Below are positions 15,451-22,437 of a stretch of DNA of 41,351 bases, piece by piece (position 1 is the stretch's first letter; each line of letters starts with the position of its first letter). The position numbers and the translations under genes were made by a program. The stretch covers positions 1 through 41,351 of the forward strand of contig JAJFJA010000014.1 of NCBI GenBank assembly GCA_021774445.1. Reading direction: 5' to 3'. Below the pieces are notes generated by a model. That model saw only the letters and a program-made list of their open reading frames with translations, had not been told where the DNA came from and searched no databases. This DNA is from Alphaproteobacteria bacterium (GTDB taxonomy: Bacteria; Pseudomonadota; Alphaproteobacteria; UBA6615).

Positions 15451-16614
15451 ATGCGTCGCATCGGTGTCGTAACGGTCGCTCGCTCGGACTTCGGCATCTA
15501 TCGGCCGATCCTCAGAGCGATTCAGCAAGATCCGGCGCTCGATTTGCTGCTGTTCGTGACCGGCATGCATCTCAACTTGGAACACGGTTTGACCGTGCGC
15601 GAAATCGAGGCGGAGGATTTTCCTATCGCCGAGCGTATCGAAGTACCCATGGACGGCGACTCACCGCTTGCCGTCGCCCGGGCTATGGGCAACGGAACCG
15701 CCGGCATGGCTCAGGCCTTGGCCAGACATCCACCGGACATTCTGCTTGTGCTCGGCGATCGTTTCGAGATGCATGCCGCGGCCTTGGCCACCCTGCCCTT
15801 CAACATCCCCCTCGCCCACATCCATGGCGGTGAGCTGACGCTCGGCGCTATGGACGACGCGTTGCGGCATTCCTTGACCAAACTGAGTCACCTGCATTTC
15901 GCCGCTGCGGAAGCCTATGCGCAACGCCTGCGTCAAATGGGCGAAGAGCCCTGGCGGGTTACCGTGTCCGGCGCCCCCGGGTTGGACAACCTTACGACCC
16001 TGGCCCCGCTCGATCCCGACGAGATCACCCGCCGCTTCGGCATTTTTCTCGATCCCGCGCCCCTACTGGTAACCCTGCACCCAGAGACCCGCAGCGGCAT
16101 TGCGGCTCAGGAACTCGCTGAAACCACGTTGAGCGCAATTGCCGAGGCCGGTTACCCCAGTGTCTTCACGCAACCCAACGCTGATCCGGGCAGCCAGGCG
16201 ATCACGGCCGAAATTGGCCGATTCATCGCCAGCCACGACAATGCCTGGATGATCGAAAACATGGGAACGGCCAGCTATTTCGCCCTAATGAGAGCCGCCG
16301 CCGTCATGGTCGGCAACTCTTCCAGCGGTATCATCGAAGCGGCCAGTTTCGCCCTTCCGGTCGTCAACATAGGCACCCGCCAGGACGGACGCCTGCGCGC
16401 CGCCAACGTAATCGACGTCCCGGTCGAGCCCACCGCGATTGCCAACGCCATCCGCCGCGCCGCCGCACCGCAGTTCCGCGCCCCCCTGTCCGGCCTGCAA
16501 AATCCCTATGGCGACGGTCGCGCAACCGGTCGCATCATCGACCGTTTACGCTCCATCACCCTCGGCGAGCAGCTTATCACCAAGCGCTTCCATGATTTCC
16601 CGGCCGCCTCATGA
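15451..16614 (+). CDS. neuC: UDP-N-acetylglucosamine 2-epimerase (hydrolysing), NeuC/LegG-like
   Basis: This 387-residue enzyme of the UDP-GlcNAc 2-epimerase family is of the hydrolysing type that releases ManNAc or a related sugar for nonulosonic (sialic, legionaminic) acid synthesis. Landmarks are TVARSDFGIYRPIL at the start, VLGDRFEMHAAALA with the catalytic Asp, IPLAHIHGGELT, and the UDP-binding GNSSSGIIEAASF followed by VVNIGTRQDGR. Its TGA overlaps the ATG of the neuD-like gene. The partner synthase (NeuB) and cytidylyltransferase (NeuA) are not in the window. The exact sugar cannot be decided from sequence. Confidence 0.87.
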   Translation: MRRIGVVTVARSDFGIYRPILRAIQQDPALDLLLFVTGMHLNLEHGLTVREIEAEDFPIAERIEVPMDGDSPLAVARAMGNGTAGMAQALARHPPDILLVLGDRFEMHAAALATLPFNIPLAHIHGGELTLGAMDDALRHSLTKLSHLHFAAAEAYAQRLRQMGEEPWRVTVSGAPGLDNLTTLAPLDPDEITRRFGIFLDPAPLLVTLHPETRSGIAAQELAETTLSAIAEAGYPSVFTQPNADPGSQAITAEIGRFIASHDNAWMIENMGTASYFALMRAAAVMVGNSSSGIIEAASFALPVVNIGTRQDGRLRAANVIDVPVEPTAIANAIRRAAAPQFRAPLSGLQNPYGDGRATGRIIDRLRSITLGEQLITKRFHDFPAAS

Positions 16615-17240
16615 GCACGTATGCAGAGCAACGCCCTGTCGTCCTAATTGGCGGTGGTGGGCATGCCAAGGTCATCTTGGATATCGCCGGTCTCACCGGC
16701 CGAACTGTCGCCGGCATTCTCAGTGCAAACAGCGACAATGTGCTGCCGATCGCCGACCTCGGTAGCGATGATCGCCTGCGCGAGCCGGCGTTCGTCGCCG
16801 CTCACGACTTTCTTATTGCTGTGGGAAACCCCCAAACGCGACGCCGGATCGCCACCACACTGGCCGAACATGGCGCCAGGCTAACGACCATGATCCACCC
16901 CGCGACCACCGTCGCCACAGACGTCGTGATCGGCGGTGGGACGGCACTGGCGGCTGGGGCGATCGTCAACCCGGGCACCGTGATCGGCCAGCACTGCATC
17001 CTCAACACCGCGGCCAGCGTCGACCATGACTGCGAGATCGCCGACGGCGTGCTTATCGGCCCCGGCGCCCGGCTCTGCGGCGGTGTCGAGTGTCGTGAGG
17101 GCGTGCTTATCGGCGCCGGCGCCGTCGTTACCGAGGGACATGTCGTCGGCACCGGTGCCGTCGTCGGCGCCGGTGCCACGGTGGTCTCGGACATTCCACC
17201 GGGAGTAACCGTTGTCGGCACGCCCGCCCAGGCAATCTGA
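16611..17240 (+). CDS. neuD: NeuD/PglD-type sugar O/N-acyltransferase
   Basis: This 209-residue enzyme has an N-terminal Rossmann-like nucleotide-sugar domain (VVLIGGGGHAKVILDI) followed by a left-handed beta-helix of hexapeptide repeats (VVIGGGTALAAGAIVNPGTV and onward). The catalytic His is expected in ASVDHDCEIADG. Such enzymes use acetyl-CoA to acetylate UDP-amino sugars or sialic-acid-like sugars. The start overlaps the neuC stop by four bases, indicating a coupled pair. The following 119 bases contain the CtrA box of flbT. Confidence 0.87.
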   Translation: MSTYAEQRPVVLIGGGGHAKVILDIAGLTGRTVAGILSANSDNVLPIADLGSDDRLREPAFVAAHDFLIAVGNPQTRRRIATTLAEHGARLTTMIHPATTVATDVVIGGGTALAAGAIVNPGTVIGQHCILNTAASVDHDCEIADGVLIGPGARLCGGVECREGVLIGAGAVVTEGHVVGTGAVVGAGATVVSDIPPGVTVVGTPAQAI

Positions 17241-17296
17241 CGGCGTTTGCCCACCGGAAAACCCCCGCGAAACGACTTGTTAATCATGAATCTCGG

Positions 17297-17311
17297 TTAA
17301 CCGCTTATTAA
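17297..17311 (+). promoter_or_regulatory. CtrA-binding box upstream of flbT
   Basis: TTAA-CCGCTTA-TTAA is a perfect match to the CtrA consensus TTAA-N7-TTAA. It ends 48 bases before the flbT GTG, in a short AT-richer gap after the NeuD-like gene. An extra TTAA half-site is at 17280-17283. CtrA is encoded at 37161 in this window. The box makes flbT-flaF a likely direct CtrA target. Confidence 0.7.
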
Positions 17312-17359
17312 TCTTGACCGAACAAACTGCAATTGTTGGAACAACCGTGGTGAAGAGTC

Positions 17360-17752
17360 GTGCCGCTCAAACTGAGCCTGACCAAGGGCGAGAAGCTGGT
17401 CGTCAATGGCGCCGTGATCAAGAATGACGGTCTGGATGCCAGTCTCGTTTTTGAGAACCAGGCCCATATCCTCCGTCAGAAGGACATCTTGTCCTCTGCT
17501 GAGGCTAACACGCCCGCGTCGCGCGCATATCTGTCGTTGCAATGCGCCTATATGTTTCCGGAGAACAACTCGGTTCATTTACGCGATTACAATCGGTTGA
17601 TCACTGATTTTGCCGCGGCGGTGCCAAGTGCCCTGCCGATCATCGAGCGCTTGATCGACAAGTCCAACGCCAGCGAGCTCTATCACGCCCTAAAGATCTG
17701 CCGCGAGTTGATCGATTACGAGCACGAGATCCTGTCGTATGCCGCAGAATAG
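17360..17752 (+). CDS. flbT: Flagellar biosynthesis regulator FlbT
   Basis: This 130-residue FlbT begins MPLKLSLTKGEKLVVNGAVI, with ENQAHILRQKDIL and RAYLSLQCAYMFPEN, strong family landmarks. In Caulobacter FlbT binds flagellin mRNA and represses its translation until the hook is finished. Translation starts at GTG 17360 with GAAGAG just upstream. It overlaps flaF by 14 bases, so the two are coupled. In Caulobacter the order is flaF-flbT; here it is reversed. Confidence 0.95.
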   Translation: MPLKLSLTKGEKLVVNGAVIKNDGLDASLVFENQAHILRQKDILSSAEANTPASRAYLSLQCAYMFPENNSVHLRDYNRLITDFAAAVPSALPIIERLIDKSNASELYHALKICRELIDYEHEILSYAAE

Positions 17753-18170
17753 CAACGCGTCCGCGAGTTACCGACAGCCAGGCAGAACCGGCAGCTCGCC
17801 TCAGGAGACCGAGGGACGCGCGCTGATGGAAGCCGCGCGCCGCATATCCAACGCCCAGAAAGACGGCGATCCCGCCGCCATAATCGAATGTATCCGTCTC
17901 AACTGGCGGCTTTGGACCATTTTTCAAGCCGAGTTGACGGCGCCCGAATGTGCTGTGCCGCCGGAGATTAGGCAGAACATGCTTAATCTATGCAACTTCA
18001 TCGACAAGAGAACGGTGGAGATCTTGGCTGACCCCAAGCCCGCCCTGCTGACGGTCCTGGTGAACATCAACCGCAACGTTGCCGCCGGCCTGCTCGAGTC
18101 CGCGCAAGGCAGCCAGGCCGCGCCTCCCAGCGAGCCCACCCCACCTGCCGGCGGCGGCATATCCGCCTAA
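17739..18170 (+). CDS. flaF: Flagellar biosynthesis regulator FlaF
   Basis: This 143-residue FlaF is recognisable from the helical core TEGRALMEAARRISNAQ, NWRLWTIFQAELTAPE and LNLCNFIDKRTVEILAD. FlaF acts with FlbT in flagellin synthesis and secretion, opposing FlbT repression. The N-terminal 20 and C-terminal 25 residues are low-complexity (Ser/Gln; Pro/Gly). A clear terminator follows 27 bases after the stop, so flbT-flaF forms a two-gene unit. Confidence 0.93.
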   Translation: MPQNSNASASYRQPGRTGSSPQETEGRALMEAARRISNAQKDGDPAAIIECIRLNWRLWTIFQAELTAPECAVPPEIRQNMLNLCNFIDKRTVEILADPKPALLTVLVNINRNVAAGLLESAQGSQAAPPSEPTPPAGGGISA

Positions 18171-18196
18171 ACACGCCCCACAGACCTTCTATCCGG

Positions 18197-18227
18197 ACGC
18201 GGCCTTTTGTGCCGCGTTTTGTTTTTT
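18197..18227 (+). terminator. Rho-independent terminator of flbT-flaF
   Basis: ACGCGGC (18197-18203) pairs perfectly with GCCGCGT (18211-18217) across a 7-base loop and is followed by TTTGTTTTTT. It lies just after flaF and before the fliK regulatory region. Confidence 0.85.
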
Positions 18228-18248
18228 CGCGGCCCGCCAGAATCCGGC

Positions 18249-18285
18249 CGGCAAGTTCTGCCGTACCGCTCGGAAAGCCTTGCCG
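18249..18285. promoter_or_regulatory. Paired ftr-like (FlbD-type) enhancer sites upstream of fliK
   Basis: Site 1, CGGCAAGTTCTGCCG (18249-18263), and site 2, CGGAAAGCCTTGCCG (18271-18285), are 15-bp palindromic elements starting 22 bp apart, about two helical turns. Site 1 matches the fliF-upstream element (22324-22338) at 13 of 15 bases. They lie about 75-110 bp upstream of a sigma-54 promoter, the usual position for an enhancer bound by a sigma-54 activator, and they resemble Caulobacter ftr elements. FlbD is encoded in the window. The binding protein is inferred. Confidence 0.65.
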
Positions 18286-18360
18286 ATCAATCGCCGGTCG
18301 GATCAGCGCCGTGCGACCGGCAACACTAAAAAACCGAGGCGTGCAGCCAACCTTCCCAGT

Positions 18361-18375
18361 TGGCCCAATGCTTGC
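18361..18375 (+). promoter_or_regulatory. Sigma-54 promoter of fliK-flgD-flgE
   Basis: TGGCCCAATGCTTGC holds the -24 GG and -12 GC elements with exactly ten bases between them, matching TGGCAC-N5-TTGC except at one or two positions. The predicted start point is near 18387, leaving a short leader before the fliK ATG at 18424. The paired palindromes upstream fit a FlbD-activated late flagellar promoter. Confidence 0.75.
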
Positions 18376-18423
18376 GTATACCGACGCGTCGCAAAATCGC
18401 GGCAGTCGCAGGATGCGCATTGA

Positions 18424-19806
18424 ATGGAAGTTTCTGCTCTAGATCGAGCCACCACCGCTAAGCCTACGCCCAGCGCGCCCCTAGCCGGCGCCGGGGTCGA
18501 TCTTTTCGGTCAAATGTTGGACAGTCTGGCGCCTGTCACCGAACCCCATGCCGCCGAATATCCGGCCGACGACGATATCGCTCCCGAAGAAACCGTGGAA
18601 CGCGATACCACCGAGCCGGAGCGAAGCACGGCCGACAAAAATCCCGCGGAGCTCGCTTTCCTCGGGCAGCAGCGGCAAATCCGAGCCACCTTCGGGGCGC
18701 GTAGCGGCGACACCGATACGCCGACTCTCGGCACCACCGAAATCGCGCTTCCCCAGAGTGACGGTACGGAGCGATCTGCCACGCCGGCAAACGCTGCGGT
18801 GGCCGGGCCGACGGGCACCGATACGACACCGCTGGACATCGATGCGACCGAGACGGTCATCATCGCCGCCCAATCGCCCGTACCAGCGGCCGCCGTTCAA
18901 GCAGCGAATCCGTTGTCCCAGCGCGCCGCAACTCAAACCGACAAGCAACAGTCGCAGCAGGGCCCGGTCACCGATCCATCTATGTCGACCGAGGGTCAGA
19001 CCAGCCTGCGCGCCGGCCGCGACGAGGCCATGGCGCAAGGCAATGGCCAGTTCCAAGCCTCAGGCGCCGACAAGACTTCGTCCGGGACTCCTGCCGCCGG
19101 CGATGAGCAGCCCGCACAAACCGCACAGAATGCCGAACGCCCGACAGTCAACGGAGAGTCCCCACAGCAGACCGCCCGGCCGGAAGCGCCGAGCCTGAAC
19201 CTCCCCAAGGTACCGGCACCAACCCCCACCACCGCGCCGGCCCCCATTGTGGCCGCCAGCACCCCCACGACGAATATCCCGCTCGATCAAACCAGCCAGC
19301 TGACCGCCGGCGCCCGCAGCGGCGATATCCAATCCGTCACCGCCGCGAGCCGGCCTGCCGCCAATCAGGCCGCCACGCCACAGCGATCACAGCCCGCCGC
19401 ACAAATTGCCGTCCACATTCGCAACGGTCTGAAGGCCAGCGCCGATAGCATCCATGTGCGCCTGCAGCCGGCGGAGCTTGGCCGCGTCGAAGTGCGCATG
19501 CAGATCGATGGCGACAAGAACGTTCAAGCCGTTATCACTGTCGAGAAAAGCGAAACCCTGGATTTCCTCGAGCGTGACTCGCGTGTCTTGCAACGCGCCC
19601 TCGAGGATGCCGGTTTCAAGACCGACCGGGACAGCTTTACTTTCCAGCATCAGTCCACCCCCGACCCCGGCGACCGCCCTCAGAATGAACGCCAGTTCGC
19701 GGGCGCAACCAACGGCGACTCTGCGGATGGTCCCGCCGATGCCGAAGGGTCCCCTATCGCCAATAGCCGGTCATCCCATGACGGCCTAGTTGATATCGAG
19801 GTCTAG
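18424..19806 (+). CDS. fliK: Flagellar hook-length control protein FliK
   Basis: This 460-residue FliK acts as the ruler and substrate-specificity switch during hook assembly. Residues 1-320 are low-complexity, rich in Ala, Thr, Pro and Gln (the secreted ruler part). The C-terminal Flg_hook domain begins near residue 330 (AAQIAVHIRNGLKAS) with the signature RLQPAELGRVEVRMQIDGD and the helix SRVLQRALEDAGF. The ATG at 18424 has AGGA ten bases upstream. The stop is eight bases before flgD. It is the first gene after the sigma-54 promoter. Confidence 0.88.
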   Translation: MEVSALDRATTAKPTPSAPLAGAGVDLFGQMLDSLAPVTEPHAAEYPADDDIAPEETVERDTTEPERSTADKNPAELAFLGQQRQIRATFGARSGDTDTPTLGTTEIALPQSDGTERSATPANAAVAGPTGTDTTPLDIDATETVIIAAQSPVPAAAVQAANPLSQRAATQTDKQQSQQGPVTDPSMSTEGQTSLRAGRDEAMAQGNGQFQASGADKTSSGTPAAGDEQPAQTAQNAERPTVNGESPQQTARPEAPSLNLPKVPAPTPTTAPAPIVAASTPTTNIPLDQTSQLTAGARSGDIQSVTAASRPAANQAATPQRSQPAAQIAVHIRNGLKASADSIHVRLQPAELGRVEVRMQIDGDKNVQAVITVEKSETLDFLERDSRVLQRALEDAGFKTDRDSFTFQHQSTPDPGDRPQNERQFAGATNGDSADGPADAEGSPIANSRSSHDGLVDIEV

Positions 19807-19814
19807 ATCACATC

Positions 19815-20477
19815 ATGACAGATATTTCCGCCCTTACTGGCTCGTCGAGCGAAACCACGACCGCAAAACGCTCATTGGCCGACAGCTTCGACACTTTTCT
19901 CACCATGCTGACCACTCAGCTTGAGAACCAGGATCCCCTTTCGCCTTTGGACTCGACCGAATTCACCAATCAGATCGTGCAGTTCAGCGGCCTCGAGCAG
20001 CAGATCGCGTCCAATGAAAAGCTCGACAACCTGTTCTCGGCCAGCAAGGCGGTCGAGGCCGCAACAGCGGTGCAATACCTCGGCAAGACCGTCGAGATCA
20101 TCAGGAACGTCGCCTTCCTCAACGAAGGCAGCGCCACCATTTCTTATGCCCTTCCCGGCGCTGCGTCGGAGGCGTCCGTCACCATCCACGATCAGTCCGG
20201 CAATGTCGTGCGCACGTTGGATGCCAAAACCACCGCCGGGCGCACCGATCTGACGTGGGATGGCAAGGACGGTCAAGGCATCCAGATGGACGACGGTACC
20301 TACACCATCGTCGTTTCCGCCAAGAACCAAAACGGCAATGCCATCGAGGACATTTCGGCCTTCGCCCGCGGCACGGCGAAAGAAATCATCAATGACGGCG
20401 GCGAGACTTTCGTAGTCGTCAACGACGTTCCGGTCCTGCTGGGCGACGTGAAATCGATCACGCCGGCCGCCAGCTAA
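19815..20477 (+). CDS. flgD: Flagellar hook capping protein FlgD
   Basis: This 220-residue FlgD is the scaffold that caps the growing hook and is discarded later. The N-terminal export and assembly region has SFDTFLTMLTTQLENQDPLS and STEFTNQIVQFSGLEQQI, the best-conserved part of the family. The C-terminal part is the FlgD Ig-like domain (VTIHDQSGNVVRTLD, TDLTWDGKDGQGIQMDDGTY). It is close to fliK and 33 bases before flgE, as expected for a hook operon. Confidence 0.95.
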   Translation: MTDISALTGSSSETTTAKRSLADSFDTFLTMLTTQLENQDPLSPLDSTEFTNQIVQFSGLEQQIASNEKLDNLFSASKAVEAATAVQYLGKTVEIIRNVAFLNEGSATISYALPGAASEASVTIHDQSGNVVRTLDAKTTAGRTDLTWDGKDGQGIQMDDGTYTIVVSAKNQNGNAIEDISAFARGTAKEIINDGGETFVVVNDVPVLLGDVKSITPAAS

Positions 20478-20510
20478 CCCAAAGTCACGCGACGTGTCAG
20501 GAGGACACAA

Positions 20511-21821
20511 ATGAGTATCTATGGTGCGATGTTTTCGGGCGTGTCGGCGCTCAATGCCCACAGCAACACGATGGGCATGATCTCCGACAACATCTCGAAC
20601 CTGAACACGATCGGCTACAAGCATACCAACGCCCGTTTCTCGACCCTGGTAACCGCCTCCTCCCTGGCCACCAAATACGCGCCGGGCGGCGTGCGGTCCC
20701 AACCCTTCCAGGTCGTCGATCGCCAGGGGCTGCTACAGGCTTCTCAGAACCCCACCGACATTGCCATCACCGGCAACGGTTTCTTGGTGGTCAACGAGGC
20801 GGCGGTTCCAGGATCGGGAGACCGTTTCCTCTACACCCGCGCCGGTCAATTCTCCGTCGACAACCAGGGCTACTTGGTCAACAACGGCGGCCATTATCTG
20901 CAAGGCTGGGGCACCCTGCCGGACGGCTCCTATGATGTCGATCAGAACGGCGTCACCGACCCCAGCAATCCTGACCCGACGAGTCTCACCAGTCTTCAGG
21001 CTATCCAGGTCAGCAGCCTAACCAGCACGGCGACCCCGACCTCCACTGCCCAGATCGGCCTGAACCTACCCGCCACCGCCGCGGCCGGTGCGACCCAGAC
21101 CATGACCGTGAAGATCTTCGACTCTCTTGGCATCGCCCACAACGTGGCCCTGCAGTGGGCGAAAACCGTCGTGTCTCCGGCGACCTGGACCCTAGCGGCG
21201 ACAGGCATTACCAGGGCTGACAACGGCGCCGCCTCGACCACACTGGGTTTTCCGGTAAACGTCGATACGGTGGTTTTCGGCGGTAACGGCACCCCGGCAT
21301 CTTTCACGCCGACCGCTCTCTCGGTCCCCGCCGCCAACTGGGTTACCGGCGCCACCACCAGTAGCATTGCCTTTAATCTGGGCACCGTTAACCAAGCTGA
21401 CGGTGTGACCCAGTTCGCCGGTGATTTTACATTGTCGTTCATTAATCAGAACGGCGTCCCCATAGGCCGCTTCCAGTCCGTCGAAATCGGCGAAAACGGC
21501 CTCGTGACGGCGTTGTTCGACAATGGTGGCCGCCGCGCCATCTATCGCCTGCCTATCGCCACCTTCCCGGCACCGAACGCCCTGTCGCCGGTCAGCGGCA
21601 ATGCCTGGTCCGAATCGGCCGGCGCCGGCAACCATTTCTTGAACGAGGCGGGCACCTCCTCGGCCGGCAAACTCTCTCCCTCGAGCCTGGAATCTTCGAC
21701 CGTCGACCTCGGTGAAGAGTTCACTAACATGATCATCACCCAACGCGCCTACACAGCGAGCACCCGGATCATTACAACCGCCGATGAAATGCTTGAGGAA
21801 CTTGTCAGAATCAAGCGATAG
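20511..21821 (+). CDS. flgE: Flagellar hook protein FlgE
   Basis: This 436-residue FlgE forms the universal-joint hook. The N-terminal axial motif MSIYGAMFSGVSALNAHSNT, followed by ISDNISNLNTIGYK, and the C-terminal EEFTNMIITQRAYTASTRII followed by TADEMLEELVRIKR are family signatures. The Thr/Ala-rich middle is the exposed domain. AGGAGG lies eight bases before the ATG. The 145-base gap after it shows imperfect inverted repeats (for example GCCCCCC 21880-21886 with GGGGGGC 21911-21917) but no convincing terminator. Confidence 0.96.
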   Translation: MSIYGAMFSGVSALNAHSNTMGMISDNISNLNTIGYKHTNARFSTLVTASSLATKYAPGGVRSQPFQVVDRQGLLQASQNPTDIAITGNGFLVVNEAAVPGSGDRFLYTRAGQFSVDNQGYLVNNGGHYLQGWGTLPDGSYDVDQNGVTDPSNPDPTSLTSLQAIQVSSLTSTATPTSTAQIGLNLPATAAAGATQTMTVKIFDSLGIAHNVALQWAKTVVSPATWTLAATGITRADNGAASTTLGFPVNVDTVVFGGNGTPASFTPTALSVPAANWVTGATTSSIAFNLGTVNQADGVTQFAGDFTLSFINQNGVPIGRFQSVEIGENGLVTALFDNGGRRAIYRLPIATFPAPNALSPVSGNAWSESAGAGNHFLNEAGTSSAGKLSPSSLESSTVDLGEEFTNMIITQRAYTASTRIITTADEMLEELVRIKR

Positions 21822-21966
21822 TATACTGATAATTAACGGAAAAAGCGCCCTGGCCTCGGCTGGAGCGTTTCTATGAGATGCCCCCCCGATTTAGGGCTTT
21901 CTTAAGTCAAGGGGGGCTACCTTTGCATTTCCTCTGAGCTCTCACGTTCAGGCAGAAAGTGGGATT

Positions 21967-22263
21967 ATGATTCATCATTACGGCAGCGACCGGCAGGACG
22001 CCGCGCTTGCGCGGCCCAAAGACCGGCCCCTGACCATCAAAGACCTCCCCCCGCCAGGCACTACGCGCTGGGTAGTGAGACGTAAGGCAGCCGTCGTCAT
22101 GGGCGTCCGCCAAGGCGTGATCTCCCTCGAAGAGGCGTGCAGCCGCTACACCCTCTCGGTGGAGGAGTTTTTGTCATGGCAGCGCCTCATCGAGGAGCAT
22201 GGCGAACGTGGGCTTCGTGTCACCAGACTCAAAGAATATCGCCCCACGACGGCAGCTGACTGA
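21967..22263 (+). CDS. sciP: CtrA inhibitor SciP (DUF1153)
   Basis: This 98-residue SciP matches the family well: LPPPGTTRWVVRRKAAVV, GVISLEEACSRYTLSVEEF, SWQRLIEEHGERGLRVTRL. In Caulobacter SciP is a small helix-turn-helix protein that binds CtrA-activated promoters and blocks them in the G1/swarmer phase. It lies between flgE and fliF, as in Caulobacter. Ribosome binding looks weak (AAAGTGGGA). The fliF regulatory sites begin 38 bases after the stop. With CtrA in the same window, a local CtrA-SciP circuit is likely. Confidence 0.93.
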   Translation: MIHHYGSDRQDAALARPKDRPLTIKDLPPPGTTRWVVRRKAAVVMGVRQGVISLEEACSRYTLSVEEFLSWQRLIEEHGERGLRVTRLKEYRPTTAAD

Positions 22264-22301
22264 CGCCGCTCCAGGAGTCTCCGCGCGCCTCTCGTCCGAT
22301 A

Positions 22302-22338
22302 GGGAAAATTTTACCCACTTGCTCGGCAAATTTTGCCG
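22302..22338. promoter_or_regulatory. Paired ftr-like (FlbD-type) sites upstream of fliF
   Basis: GGGAAAATTTTACCC (22302-22316) and CGGCAAATTTTGCCG (22324-22338) start 22 bp apart, the same spacing as the fliK pair, and match each other at 11 of 15 bases. In Caulobacter FlbD represses fliF by binding ftr4 near the promoter. Here the second site sits six bases from a CtrA-like box, suggesting activation by CtrA and repression by FlbD. The second palindrome followed by GCTTTTT could also act as a weak sciP terminator. Confidence 0.65.
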
Positions 22339-22343
22339 GCTTT

Positions 22344-22358
22344 TTAACGCCTTGTTCA
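22344..22358 (+). promoter_or_regulatory. CtrA-like box upstream of fliF
   Basis: TTAA-CGCCTTG-TTCA matches TTAA-N7-TTAA at seven of eight positions. It lies 80 bases before the fliF GTG and next to the ftr-like pair. Early fliF promoters are CtrA-dependent in Caulobacter, which supports the reading. Confidence 0.45.
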
Positions 22359-22437
22359 CTGCCAACCTCGTAGCGTCAACGCGATGCCAGCCGCAGGACG
22401 CGGCCCGGCGCATAGGCCCTTACGAGAGTTCTGCAGA

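Noticed and set aside
18413..18442. ATG at 18413 as the fliK start
   Set aside because: It is in a different frame and reaches a stop after nine codons; the ATG at 18424 opens the full FliK frame.
21841..21917. Inverted repeats after flgE as a terminator
   Set aside because: The possible stems are short, mismatched or have a 24-base loop, and none is followed by a proper T-run.
22324..22345. CGGCAAATTTTGCCG followed by GCTTTTT as the sciP terminator
   Set aside because: The stem is only about five pairs, and the same element with the same partner spacing occurs upstream of fliK away from any T-run, so a protein-binding site is the better primary reading. A weak terminator role is not excluded.
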